A DNA stretch of 64,000 bases from an uncultured Mycoplasmatota bacterium (lineage in GTDB: Bacteria > Bacillota_I > Bacilli_A > RF39 > UBA660): assembly GCA_900542735.1 (NCBI GenBank), contig UQOS01000001.1, positions 59,397 to 123,396 on the forward strand. The letters run 5' to 3'. This document shows, piece after piece, positions 37,146 through 45,080 of this stretch (its first letter is position 1; the number at the start of each line of letters is the position of its first letter). Made by a program: the position numbers and the translations under genes. Below the pieces are notes generated by a model. The model had not been told where the DNA came from. It was given only the letters and a program-made list of their open reading frames with translations, and ran no database searches.

Positions 37146-37689
37146 ATTAGCCTTTTTCTTAATTATAATTGGTATCTTGTGGACTAGCTATAAATATATA
37201 TCCAAAAATGAAGAATTAATCATAGAAAAGAATAGGATTGATAATACACTACAAAATCAAGTTAGTTATTTAAAAAAAGATGTTGATACTTATGATATGG
37301 TATTAGAAATACCTAAAATTAATTTAAAAAAGGGAGTCTATTCAAAATATGATATTAGAAACACGATTAAGAAAAATGTTATGATTCATGAAAAGTCAGA
37401 TTATCCTAATCAAGAGAATTCTAATTTGATTTTAATGGCTCATTCTGGAAATAGTGATATTGCTTATTTTAATGATTTAGTAAAACTAGATACAGATAGT
37501 TTAATAAAAGTATATTATCAGAATGTAAAATATACATATAAATTAGATCATTATTATGATGTAGATAAATTTATGCCAACAAAAATTATTAGAGATAAAA
37601 CTAAAAACACAATTACTTTAGTGACTTGTAATCAAAAAGATAAAACTAAACAAACTATTTATATTGGATATTTAATTGATAAGATATAG
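37132..37689 (+). CDS. Sortase, dedicated to the adjacent adhesin
   Basis: 185 aa. An N-terminal membrane anchor (residues ~6-22) is followed by a sortase barrel with LEIPKINLKKGVY, the catalytic histidine at 104 (LMAHSGNS) and cysteine at 166 (TLVTCNQ). It would cut the FPNTL signal of the overlapping adhesin and attach it to the wall. After the cysteine the usual catalytic arginine is not visible: the strand reads KTKQTIYIGYLI, with Gln or Lys where Arg is expected. Either a lysine takes over or activity is altered. Confidence 0.88.
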   Translation: MKQNKLAFFLIIIGILWTSYKYISKNEELIIEKNRIDNTLQNQVSYLKKDVDTYDMVLEIPKINLKKGVYSKYDIRNTIKKNVMIHEKSDYPNQENSNLILMAHSGNSDIAYFNDLVKLDTDSLIKVYYQNVKYTYKLDHYYDVDKFMPTKIIRDKTKNTITLVTCNQKDKTKQTIYIGYLIDKI

Positions 37690-37711
37690 TTTTTAATTTA
37701 AAGGAGAAGTT

Positions 37712-38728
37712 ATGTTAGAAAATAATGATAAATATTTTGAAGTGTTAAATGATATTAAGAAAACTTTAATGACAACAAGAAATAGAATAGTAGAAAATGT
37801 TAATAAAGATTTAGTATTAATGTACTACAGCATTGGTTTAAAGTTAATAGAAAACAATAAGTGGGGTTCTTCTTTTATAGACATGCTAGCAAAGGATTTA
37901 AAAAGAGAGTTTCCTACATTAAAGGGAATGTCTGCTAGAAACCTAAGATATATGCAAAAATTTGCGACTGAATTTGATAATGATGAATTTTTGCAAGGAG
38001 TCCTTGCAAAATTATCTTGGAATCATAATCAAATATTATTAGATAGAGTTAAAGATAAAGAAATTAGAAAGTGGTATGCAAAAGAAACATTGGAAAATGG
38101 TTGGTCTGTTTCCATATTAACGCACCAAATTGCGAGCAAATTATACGAAAGGCAGGCATTACTAGAAAATAAAACAACCAATTTTGATAATACATTGCCA
38201 TCTCCAAATAATGAACAAGTAAAAGAGTTATTAAAAGATCCATATATATTTGATTTTATAACTGCTGATAAAGACTCAAAAGAATTAGATATTGAAAGAG
38301 AACTAACAGCTAATATAACTAAGTTATTACTAGAACTTGGTAATGGTTTTGCATTCGTTGGAAAACAATATCATTTAGAAATAGAAAAGGAAGATTATTA
38401 TATCGATTTATTATTTTATAATTTGAAGGTCAGAAGTTATGTGGTAATAGAATTAAAGACAACTGAGTTTAAACCAGAATATGCAGGTAAACTTAATTTT
38501 TATCTAAGTGCAGTAGATAAATACATTAAAGATGAAAATGATAATCCTACATTTGGAATATTACTTTGTAAAGATAAGAAAAAAGTAACTGCAGAACTTG
38601 CACTCAAAGATATTAATAAACCTATTGGTGTTAGTGAATATAAAATTTTATCAGAGATACCTGAGTTTTTAGAAAATACTCTTCCAAGTATTAAAGATAT
38701 CGAAAAAAGATTAGAAGAAAGAGAGTAA
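37712..38728 (+). CDS. YhcG-type PD-(D/E)XK nuclease domain protein (DUF1016)
   Basis: 338 aa. N-terminal DUF1016 helical region (SIGLKLIENNKWGSSFIDML, PTLKGMSARNLRYMQKFA). The C-terminal nuclease domain has YHLEIEKEDYYIDLLFYN and VVIELKTTEF, i.e. the Asp and Glu-x-Lys of the PD-(D/E)XK fold. Members often appear in restriction or defence contexts, but the biological role is not established from sequence. AAAGGAGAAG precedes the ATG. It stands between the sortase and a terminator. Confidence 0.85.
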   Translation: MLENNDKYFEVLNDIKKTLMTTRNRIVENVNKDLVLMYYSIGLKLIENNKWGSSFIDMLAKDLKREFPTLKGMSARNLRYMQKFATEFDNDEFLQGVLAKLSWNHNQILLDRVKDKEIRKWYAKETLENGWSVSILTHQIASKLYERQALLENKTTNFDNTLPSPNNEQVKELLKDPYIFDFITADKDSKELDIERELTANITKLLLELGNGFAFVGKQYHLEIEKEDYYIDLLFYNLKVRSYVVIELKTTEFKPEYAGKLNFYLSAVDKYIKDENDNPTFGILLCKDKKKVTAELALKDINKPIGVSEYKILSEIPEFLENTLPSIKDIEKRLEERE

Positions 38729-38800
38729 AAAACGATTGTTTTAGATTTAATAATCATCTTAGAATAGCTAAAAATTAAAAACTAACATAAAAATTAATAT

Positions 38801-38843
38801 ATGGCTGTTATGAAATTTATTCTTGCTATAACAGTCATTTTTC
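38801..38843 (+). terminator. Terminator after the nuclease gene
   Basis: ATGGCTGTTAT pairs with ATAACAGTCAT (one G-U pair), followed by TTTTTC. Confidence 0.8.
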
Positions 38844-38910
38844 TTTGGAAATGAATGGAAAAACTTTACTTGATGCCTTTTATTTACTATAATGTTGTTA
38901 AGGTGATGAC

Positions 38911-40056
38911 ATGAAAAAGATAACGATATTTTCCCTTCATTTAGGCTATGGTGGAATAGAAAAAAGTATAGTAAATCTAGCTAATTTATTAAGTAATGAA
39001 TATCAAGTAGAAATAGTATCTACCTATAAATTAGAAGATACTCCTGCTTTTGAAATTAATGATAAAGTAAAAGTAACTTATTTAATTGATAAATATAAGC
39101 CAAATCGTGAGGAATGGAAAAATTCTATTAAGAAATTGCGACCAATTAAATTTATAAAAGAAAGCTGTAAGTCTTTTTTAGTATTATTTTATCGTAAACG
39201 CAAAACAGTTGCTGCCATAAAAAACTGTGATAGTGATATTTTAATATCTACCCGTATTTTATTTAATAATTGGCTAGGAGCTTATGGTAGAAAAAAAGCA
39301 TACAAAATTGCTTGGGAACATAATCATCATCATCAAGATATGAAATATGCAAATAAAGTTGTGGATTCTTGTAAGAGAATAGATAGTTTAGTATTAGTGT
39401 CTGACTCCTTAAGAAATTTCTATAAGAGAAAGATGAAAGAAAAAAATATAAAATGTAAATGTGTGTTTATTCCTAATATGTTAGATAATATACCAGAAAA
39501 AGTATCTAAACTAGATAAAAAAAGAATAATATCAGTAGGTAGATTATCAAAAGAAAAAGGCTTTACGGATTTAATAGATATTTTTTCTAAATTTCATCAC
39601 TTACACCCTGATTGGCATTTAGACATTGTAGGTGGGGGAGCAGAAAGAAATAAAATTGTAGACCGTATTTATCAGTATAATTTAACAGATGCTGTTACTG
39701 TACATGGTTATTTAAAGAAAAAAGAAATCGATGAATTACTTGATAAATCTTCTTTATATGTAATGACTTCCTATACAGAATCATTTGGTATTGTTTTAAT
39801 AGAAGCTATGTCACATGGTGTACCTTGCTTAGCATTTACATCAGCAGAGGGAGCAAATGATTTAATAGAAGATGGAAAAAATGGTTATTTAATAGAAAAT
39901 CGTAATTATGATGATATGATTATGAAAATGGAAGAATTAGCAAAAGACAAAAAAAAGCGTCAAAAATTTGGAGAGTATGCTAGAACTACTAGTTTAAATT
40001 ATAGCAGTGATGTTGTTACAAAAGAGTGGATAGCTTTATTAAAAAGAAAGGCTTAA
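38911..40056 (+). CDS. Family 4 glycosyltransferase
   Basis: 381 aa GT-B enzyme. LHLGYGGIEKSIVNLANLLS is the N-terminal acceptor loop. RIISVGRLSKEKGFTDLID and YTESFGIVLIEAMSHGVPCLAF (the E-x7-E retaining motif) form the donor site. It is the first gene of a second glycan operon that continues with the PssD- and PssE-like proteins. AAGGTGATGAC precedes the start. Confidence 0.92.
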   Translation: MKKITIFSLHLGYGGIEKSIVNLANLLSNEYQVEIVSTYKLEDTPAFEINDKVKVTYLIDKYKPNREEWKNSIKKLRPIKFIKESCKSFLVLFYRKRKTVAAIKNCDSDILISTRILFNNWLGAYGRKKAYKIAWEHNHHHQDMKYANKVVDSCKRIDSLVLVSDSLRNFYKRKMKEKNIKCKCVFIPNMLDNIPEKVSKLDKKRIISVGRLSKEKGFTDLIDIFSKFHHLHPDWHLDIVGGGAERNKIVDRIYQYNLTDAVTVHGYLKKKEIDELLDKSSLYVMTSYTESFGIVLIEAMSHGVPCLAFTSAEGANDLIEDGKNGYLIENRNYDDMIMKMEELAKDKKKRQKFGEYARTTSLNYSSDVVTKEWIALLKRKA

Positions 40057-40057
40057 T

Positions 40058-40528
40058 ATGAAAAAAGTTTTATTTATTTCAAGTACCGGAGGACATCTAT
40101 CTGAAATGATGATGTTAGAAAGCTTATTTAAAAAATATGATTATCATATTATTACAGAAAAAACAGATACAACAAAAAATTTATCAGAAAAGTATAAAGG
40201 AAAAGTAAACTATTTAATTTATGGAACAAAAGATCACCCCCTTACTTATCCTTTTAAATTATTAGGAAACTGTTTTAAAAGTCTATACTATTATTTTAAA
40301 ATCAGGCCAGACTTTATTGTTACAACAGGAGCTCATACAGCTGGTCCTATGTGTTGTATTGGTAAAATATTTGGTAGTAAAATTATCTATGTTGAAACAT
40401 TTGCTAACATTCATACTAAAACCATTACTGGAAGGCTTGTTTATAAATTTGCTGATTTATTTATTGTACAGTGGGAAAGTATGTTAGAGTTATATCCAAA
40501 AGCTACCTATGGTGGTTGGATCTATTAG
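40058..40528 (+). CDS. PssD/Cps14F-like glycosyltransferase subunit
   Basis: 156 aa. VLFISSTGGHLSEMMMLESL at the start and VTTGAHTAGPMCCIGKIFGSKIIYVETFA later match Alg14/PssD, the acceptor-binding half of a split GT28 enzyme that works with a PssE partner. It begins one base after the previous stop; the PssE-like gene follows ten bases after its own stop. Confidence 0.9.
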   Translation: MKKVLFISSTGGHLSEMMMLESLFKKYDYHIITEKTDTTKNLSEKYKGKVNYLIYGTKDHPLTYPFKLLGNCFKSLYYYFKIRPDFIVTTGAHTAGPMCCIGKIFGSKIIYVETFANIHTKTITGRLVYKFADLFIVQWESMLELYPKATYGGWIY

Positions 40529-40538
40529 GAGTAAGAAA

Positions 40539-41447
40539 ATGATATTAATAACATTAGGAACTCAAGATAAAGAGTTTACAAGAATTTTAAAAGAAGTAGA
40601 CAAATTAATTACCAAAAAAGTAATTAAAGAAGAAGTAGTAGTACAAGCGGGATATACTAAATATAAATCAAAGAACATGAAAATATTTGACTATGTTTCA
40701 AAAACGGAATTAGAAAAATACATAGAAAAAGCAAGCTTTGTGATTACTCATGCTGGTGTTGGTACTATTTTTGATTGCTTAAAGAAAAATAAAAAAATAA
40801 TAGCCGTTCCAAGACTTTCAAAATATAAAGAACACAATAATGATCATCAACTACAAATAGTAGAAGAATTTGGAAAAGAAGGTTTTTTAATACCAGTTTA
40901 TGAAATGGACGAATTAGAACAAGCTATTCAAAAAGTAAAAACCTTTAAACCCAATAAATATAAAAGTAATAATAAAAATATGGTAAAGTTAATTAGTGAG
41001 TATATAGATAGGAATGAAAAAAGAAGTATGATAAAAACTATAAAAGAATTATTTAATAAATATCGTGAAATCATTATGTATTTAATTTTTGGCGTACTAA
41101 CAACTGTAGTTAGCTTAGCTGTTTATTACATATTAGTATATACCGTTTTAAATCCCAATAATCCATTTGAACTTCAAGTAGCCAATATTATTTCTTGGAT
41201 AGCAGGAGTTACTTTTGCTTATTTCACAAACCGTAGTATGGTATTTCAAAGTAAAAATAAAAATAAACTAAAAGAAGCTGGAAGTTTTGTTTTAGCAAGA
41301 ATAGTTACTCTTATTATGGATATGTTAATTATGTTTGTTGGTGTAACCCTATTACATGGAAATGATAAACTATTAAAATTAATTTCCCAAGTAATCGTAA
41401 TAGTGTCTAATTATGTATTTTCCAAACTGTTTGTGTTTAAAAAATAA
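40539..41447 (+). CDS. PssE-like glycosyltransferase fused to a GtrA membrane domain
   Basis: About 302 aa. Residues ~1-155 are the PssE/Alg13-like donor-binding half (ILITLGTQDKEFTRILKEV, FVITHAGVGTIFDCLK, AVPRLSKYKEHNNDHQLQIV). Residues ~175-302 are a four-helix GtrA-like domain (YLIFGVLTTVVSLAVYYIL, WIAGVTFAYFTNRSMVF, then NYVFSKLFVFK). GtrA proteins are thought to flip polyprenyl-phosphate sugars. The fusion may tie the glycosyltransferase to the membrane. TAGGAG supports the ATG at 40539; the longer ORF starts inside pssD. Confidence 0.88.
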   Translation: MILITLGTQDKEFTRILKEVDKLITKKVIKEEVVVQAGYTKYKSKNMKIFDYVSKTELEKYIEKASFVITHAGVGTIFDCLKKNKKIIAVPRLSKYKEHNNDHQLQIVEEFGKEGFLIPVYEMDELEQAIQKVKTFKPNKYKSNNKNMVKLISEYIDRNEKRSMIKTIKELFNKYREIIMYLIFGVLTTVVSLAVYYILVYTVLNPNNPFELQVANIISWIAGVTFAYFTNRSMVFQSKNKNKLKEAGSFVLARIVTLIMDMLIMFVGVTLLHGNDKLLKLISQVIVIVSNYVFSKLFVFKK

Positions 41448-41484
41448 GAATAATATGCTAAACTATCATCAAGAAGGTGTAATT

Positions 41485-42429
41485 ATGAAAAAAATTTCAA
41501 TTGTGGTACCATGTTATAATGAAGAAGAATCATTACCACTATTTTATAAAGAAGTAAATAAAGTTACCGAAAAAATGAAAGCAAAAGCTGAATTTGAATT
41601 TGTTTTTGTCAATGATGGCTCTAAAGATAATACTTTGGAAGAATTAAGAAATTTAGCTAAAAAAGATAAAAGAGTAAGATATATTTCTTTTTCTAGAAAT
41701 TTTGGAAAAGAAGCAGGAATGCTTGCTGGACTTGAAAATGCAACAGGAGATTATATCACGACAATGGATGCTGATTTACAGGATCCACCTACTTTATTAG
41801 AGGAAATGTTTGATACATTAGAATCTGGTGAATATGATTGCTGTGCTACGAAAAGTACCAACCGTAAAGGTTATTCTTTCTTAAGAAAGACATTTACAAA
41901 ATGGTTTTATGATATCATTGGTAAAATTTCTAAAACAGAAATGGTACCAGGAGCTAGAGATTTTAGATTAATGACTAGACAAATGGTAGACGCTATTATT
42001 TCTATGAGAGAATATAATAGATATTCAAAAGGTCTATTTAGCTTTGTTGGTTTTAAAACAAAATGGATTGATTTTGAAATAGAAGACCGTGCAGCTGGTA
42101 CTTCGAAATTTAATTTTTGGAAATTATTTTCTTATGCAATTGAAGGAATTGTAGCCTTTTCTACTGCACCACTTGTATTTGCAGCTTTAGTAGGTGTTAT
42201 CTTTTGTTTTATAGCTTTCATATTAATCATTTTCATCATTGTGAAGACATTAGTATGGGGTGATCCTGTTGGTGGTTGGCCTAGTATGGCATGTATCATG
42301 TTCTTTGTAGGAGGAATTCAATTATTCTGTACTGGTATCATTGGAGAATATCTAGCAAAAACCTACTTAGAAACAAAACATAGACCAGTTTATATTGTGA
42401 AAGAAACAGAAAAAGATTTAAAAAAGTAG
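41485..42429 (+). CDS. GtrB-type polyprenyl-phosphate glycosyltransferase
   Basis: About 314 aa. KISIVVPCYNEEESLPLFYK, VFVNDGSKDNTLEEL, NFGKEAGMLAGLENATGDYI and MDADLQDPP form the GT2 core. Two C-terminal helices (~230-295) and GEYLAKTYLETKHRPVYIV complete the family pattern. It charges undecaprenyl phosphate with a sugar, and the GtrA domain encoded just upstream could be its flippase partner. GAAGGTG supports the ATG at 41485; an earlier ATG overlaps the GtrA end. Confidence 0.92.
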   Translation: MKKISIVVPCYNEEESLPLFYKEVNKVTEKMKAKAEFEFVFVNDGSKDNTLEELRNLAKKDKRVRYISFSRNFGKEAGMLAGLENATGDYITTMDADLQDPPTLLEEMFDTLESGEYDCCATKSTNRKGYSFLRKTFTKWFYDIIGKISKTEMVPGARDFRLMTRQMVDAIISMREYNRYSKGLFSFVGFKTKWIDFEIEDRAAGTSKFNFWKLFSYAIEGIVAFSTAPLVFAALVGVIFCFIAFILIIFIIVKTLVWGDPVGGWPSMACIMFFVGGIQLFCTGIIGEYLAKTYLETKHRPVYIVKETEKDLKK

Positions 42430-42550
42430 TATATGAAGTTGTTAGGAAATAGTAGTATAGCTACTTTTTTTCTTGCAAAATTCTGTAAAGATAGAGAAAA
42501 ATAATGTCAAAAAAACAGTAAAGTATGATAGTATAGAATAGGTGATAATC

Positions 42551-43111
42551 ATGAGTGATGTTATGACAGAATTAATTGATGTTTTAGATGAAAATGGAAA
42601 TAAAACGGGAGAAGTAGAAACAAAAGAAGAAATATATAAAAGAGGATTATGGCATCGTTCAGTTCATATTTGGATTGAAAATGATAAGCAAGAATTATTG
42701 GTTCAAAAAAGGAATCCTCTTAAAAATACATTTCCTAACCTATGGGCAATTTCTTCAGCAGGTCATGTAATAGCTGGAGAAACTAGTATAGAGTCAGGAT
42801 TGCGTGAATTAAAAGAAGAATTAGATGTTGATGCCAAAAAAGAAGATTTGGAATTTTTATTTACCATTAAAAGAGTACAGCCATATAAAGATTCATATAT
42901 TCGTGTTTTTGATGATGTTTACCTTCTACACAAAAATATTGATGTAACAAAAACAAAACTACAAGTAGAAGAATTAACAGATATTAAATATGTATATTAT
43001 GAATACTTAGAAAATATATTCAAAGAGGGAGATAAAGACTATGTTCCCTATACAGAAGAGCATCAAAAGCTATTTTCCATTCTTGACGATAGAAATATGG
43101 AAGTAATTTAA
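42551..43111 (+). CDS. Nudix hydrolase (isopentenyl-isomerase-like subgroup)
   Basis: About 186 aa. The Nudix box is complete: GHVIAGETSIESGLRELKEEL (G-x5-E-x7-REUxEE). The N-terminal LIDVLDENGNKTGEVETKEE and LWHRSVHIWIEND are shared by IDI/YfcD-like members, which hydrolyse nucleoside-diphosphate derivatives or isomerise IPP; the true substrate cannot be predicted. AGGTGATA precedes ATG 42551. It is followed directly by an IS relic. Confidence 0.88.
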   Translation: MSDVMTELIDVLDENGNKTGEVETKEEIYKRGLWHRSVHIWIENDKQELLVQKRNPLKNTFPNLWAISSAGHVIAGETSIESGLRELKEELDVDAKKEDLEFLFTIKRVQPYKDSYIRVFDDVYLLHKNIDVTKTKLQVEELTDIKYVYYEYLENIFKEGDKDYVPYTEEHQKLFSILDDRNMEVI

Positions 43112-43127
43112 AAACTGGTATAGATAA

Positions 43128-43155
43128 CTCTTTTTACGAAAGGTTGTGTTAAACT
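43128..43155 (+). repeat. Left inverted repeat of the IS relic
   Basis: 28 bases matching the reverse complement of 44403-44430 with two differences. Confidence 0.8.
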
Positions 43156-43202
43156 TCGTGACTGATAAATAGAAATTAGTGATATAATTAATATAGCTAA
43201 AC

Positions 43203-43653
43203 GAAATAGAAGGATTAATTAAAGATTTAGATTCTGTGTCAATTATTGAATTTAAAAACTATTTATTAGAAAACTTAACTGAATTATGTTGTCTAAAAAA
43301 CTCTAATTCTAAAATTATCTCTTCACATAGAAAAGAAGATTTATTTTGAATTTAAATGCAGTTCCATCTGGATTTCATAGTAATGGTCAAATTAATATTG
43401 CAGAAATAAATGAAGTTCATTCTCAGTTAGAAGTTTGGTTAAGCAAATTTATAGGTGTATCAACAAGACATTTACAAGAATATTTAAACTGGTTCGTATA
43501 TATATTCATCATGAAAAAAAGATTCAATTTAAATAAGTTAAAAGCTGAATCTTATTCTAATATAATAATTATATTAATTCAAATAAAATATTTTCTATGG
43601 AAATGCCTATTGATTTAAATATTGCATATGCTGAATATGCCAATCAGTCATAA
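43203..43653 (+). pseudogene. IS1595-family (ISXO2-like) transposase remnant
   Basis: Three fragments in sequence. The first, 43203-43349, reads LIKDLDSVSIIEFKNYLLEN and ends in TGA; it looks like the transposase N-terminus. The second, from 43346, carries the C-terminal catalytic region VPSGFHSNGQINIAEINEVH with GVSTRHLQEYLNWFVYIFIM. After a frame change a tail runs to TAA at 43651 (IDLNIAYAEYANQS). The zinc ribbon and most of the DDE core are deleted, so it is inactive. Confidence 0.75.
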
Positions 43654-43788
43654 AGTTTAATACAACCATCTGAAAAAGGATTAGATGAACAAGGGAATTC
43701 CTATCCAATTTTATATATGAAATTAGATAGAAAAATCATACTTTGATTAATGACTAGATAATAATTTATGATAATGGAGGAATTTTAA

Positions 43789-44235
43789 ATGATAACAATA
43801 AAAAATGAAAATGATATTAAATTTAAAAAGATAATTAATACTAGGTTAAGAAAAAATAATATGGAAAAATGTAGTTGGTTCAAAGATAATATTTCAGAAG
43901 ATATAAATATATCGAGTGTAAAAAATAATAACTTTTTAGCATTTGATAATGATAAATTAATAGGTGGAGCAATTGGCTTTGTAGAATATAATTGGTATTT
44001 TTTGGATTTATTATATATAGATGAGGAGTATAGAAACAGAAACATAGGAACGAATTTAATAAAAGAAATTGAGAAATTTGCGTTAAAAGAACACCTAACT
44101 GGCGTTAGAATGGAAACATGGAATTTTCAAGCAAAAGGATTTTATGAGAAAAATGGTTATAGTGTATTCGGTGAGATAAAGGATTGTCCTCCGGGTACAA
44201 TAGATTATCATTTAAAAAAAGAGTTTAAGCAGTAA
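43789..44235 (+). CDS. GNAT-family acetyltransferase (IS passenger)
   Basis: 148 aa. The acetyl-CoA site appears as LLYIDEEYRNRNIGTNLIKEIE (R/Q-x2-G/x-G/A type, here RNRNIGT). GVRMETWNFQAKGFYEKNGYSVFGE is the typical last part of the fold. The substrate is unknown; small metabolites, amines or drugs are possible. GGAGGAATTTT precedes the ATG. It lies between the IS inverted repeats and is intact although the transposase is not. Confidence 0.85.
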   Translation: MITIKNENDIKFKKIINTRLRKNNMEKCSWFKDNISEDINISSVKNNNFLAFDNDKLIGGAIGFVEYNWYFLDLLYIDEEYRNRNIGTNLIKEIEKFALKEHLTGVRMETWNFQAKGFYEKNGYSVFGEIKDCPPGTIDYHLKKEFKQ

Positions 44236-44402
44236 AATATAATTAATCCAAACAATATTATATAAATGTGATAATAAGAAAATAAATTTAGAAGAATTAA
44301 AAATTCATTATGACAATTTGTAATTAAAATATTCAGTGCTTTACTCTATTGAAAATGGAAGATTTAATATAAATAAAGCAATAGAAGATATTCTTTATAT
44401 AA

Positions 44403-44430
44403 AATTTAACACAATCTTTCGTAAAAAGAG
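44403..44430 (-). repeat. Right inverted repeat of the IS relic
   Basis: Reverse complement reads CTCTTTTTACGAAAGATTGT..., 26/28 identical to the left end at 43128-43155. Confidence 0.8.
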
Positions 44431-44454
44431 AAATGTATACTAAAAATCAAAATA

Positions 44455-44483
44455 TTGAAATAACCGATTGAATATATTATAAT
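44455..44483 (+). promoter_or_regulatory. Promoter of the large structured RNA
   Basis: TTGAAA (44455-44460), exactly 17 bases, and TATAAT (44478-44483): an almost ideal housekeeping promoter. The predicted start near 44490 coincides with the beginning of the GC-richer structured stretch. Confidence 0.85.
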
Positions 44484-44489
44484 GAATAA

Positions 44490-45031
44490 GAAGTGGTGCA
44501 TTATTCTAGTCACAATCCGTTGTTACGAAGACGAGCCTAAAAATTCGTTAATAGCACATCTATGAAGCGTCTGGTGCTTGCTTGATACGCCCAGTATTGG
44601 GTGGGTGCTGGACGGAAAGAAACCATGGGCGCCTATAATGGCATATAGGGAACGACCCATCTTTTCGCGGAGACCTAAACTTGTGGATAACTATCTACGA
44701 CTTAGGATTAAACCTATCATGTGGAGAAATCTATGGATAGTGTAGCTTGGCTTGAGTGATAATTGGGGATAGAGACAACTACTAAAAAGGTGTACATCTT
44801 TTTAGTAGTATTGCTACTTGAAACAGTTACTTGCAAAAAAGCATAGTAATAACATCGAATGTGCAAGAGGAAAACTCCTAGAGTGTACGATTAATGTAGG
44901 ATTGCAGTGTATACTAAGTGGTAATCAAGTCATAGAATTGGTGACAATCTATTGCTTCCTTTCAAGGGGAACCGCTTGCTGGTAACGGTAAGTAGGAAGT
45001 AGGGAAATCCAACTTGACCTAAGGTACAAAG
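44490..45031 (+). ncRNA. ole: Large structured RNA, probably OLE RNA
   Basis: About 540 bases with no ORF, clearly richer in GC than the neighbours and full of pairing segments: CCTATA/TATAGG (44632-44649), a perfect 12-bp arm ACTACTAAAAAG / CTTTTTAGTAGT (44778-44809), and a nested CTTCCT/AGGAAG with ACCG/CGGT (44955-44999). OLE (ornate, large, extremophilic) RNAs are ~600 nt and usually lie directly upstream of the gene for their membrane partner OapA. The next gene has the size and layout of OapA. It has its own strong promoter. No group II intron domain V or reverse transcriptase gene was found, and the size is too large for a riboswitch. Start and end are estimates. Confidence 0.75.
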
Positions 45032-45080
45032 TTTACTATATTAGTTACCATTTCTTATTTTTTTGTTTTTTGGAGTTATT

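Larger units (their letters stand above)
43128..44430 (+). mobile_element. Decayed IS1595-like element with inverted ends
   Basis: The left end 43128-43155 (CTCTTTTTACGAAAGGTTGT...) and the inverted right end 44403-44430 match at 26 of 28 bases. Between them lie a broken ISXO2/IS1595-type transposase (43203-43653) and a full GNAT gene (43789-44235). A GTATA stretch just outside each 28-nt arm suggests the true tips lie slightly further out (about 43119 and 44440). Taking those tips, the flanks TAAAAACT and TAAAAATC could be a worn 8-bp target duplication. Passenger genes are known in this IS family. The right end stops about 15 bases before the promoter of the large RNA. Confidence 0.72.

Noticed and set aside
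42451..42470. Terminator after the GtrB gene
   Set aside because: AGTAG/CTACT is only a 5-bp stem although a T-run follows; too weak to list as a feature.
44236..44402. Further coding remnant between the GNAT gene and the IS right end
   Set aside because: Short open pieces can be read (for example around 44340) but too little remains to name a gene; probably eroded IS or passenger sequence.
44490..45031. Group II or group I intron
   Set aside because: The stretch is structured, but no domain-V-like hairpin, no reverse transcriptase or homing gene and no split flanking exon were seen; an independent promoter and the OapA-like neighbour fit OLE RNA better.
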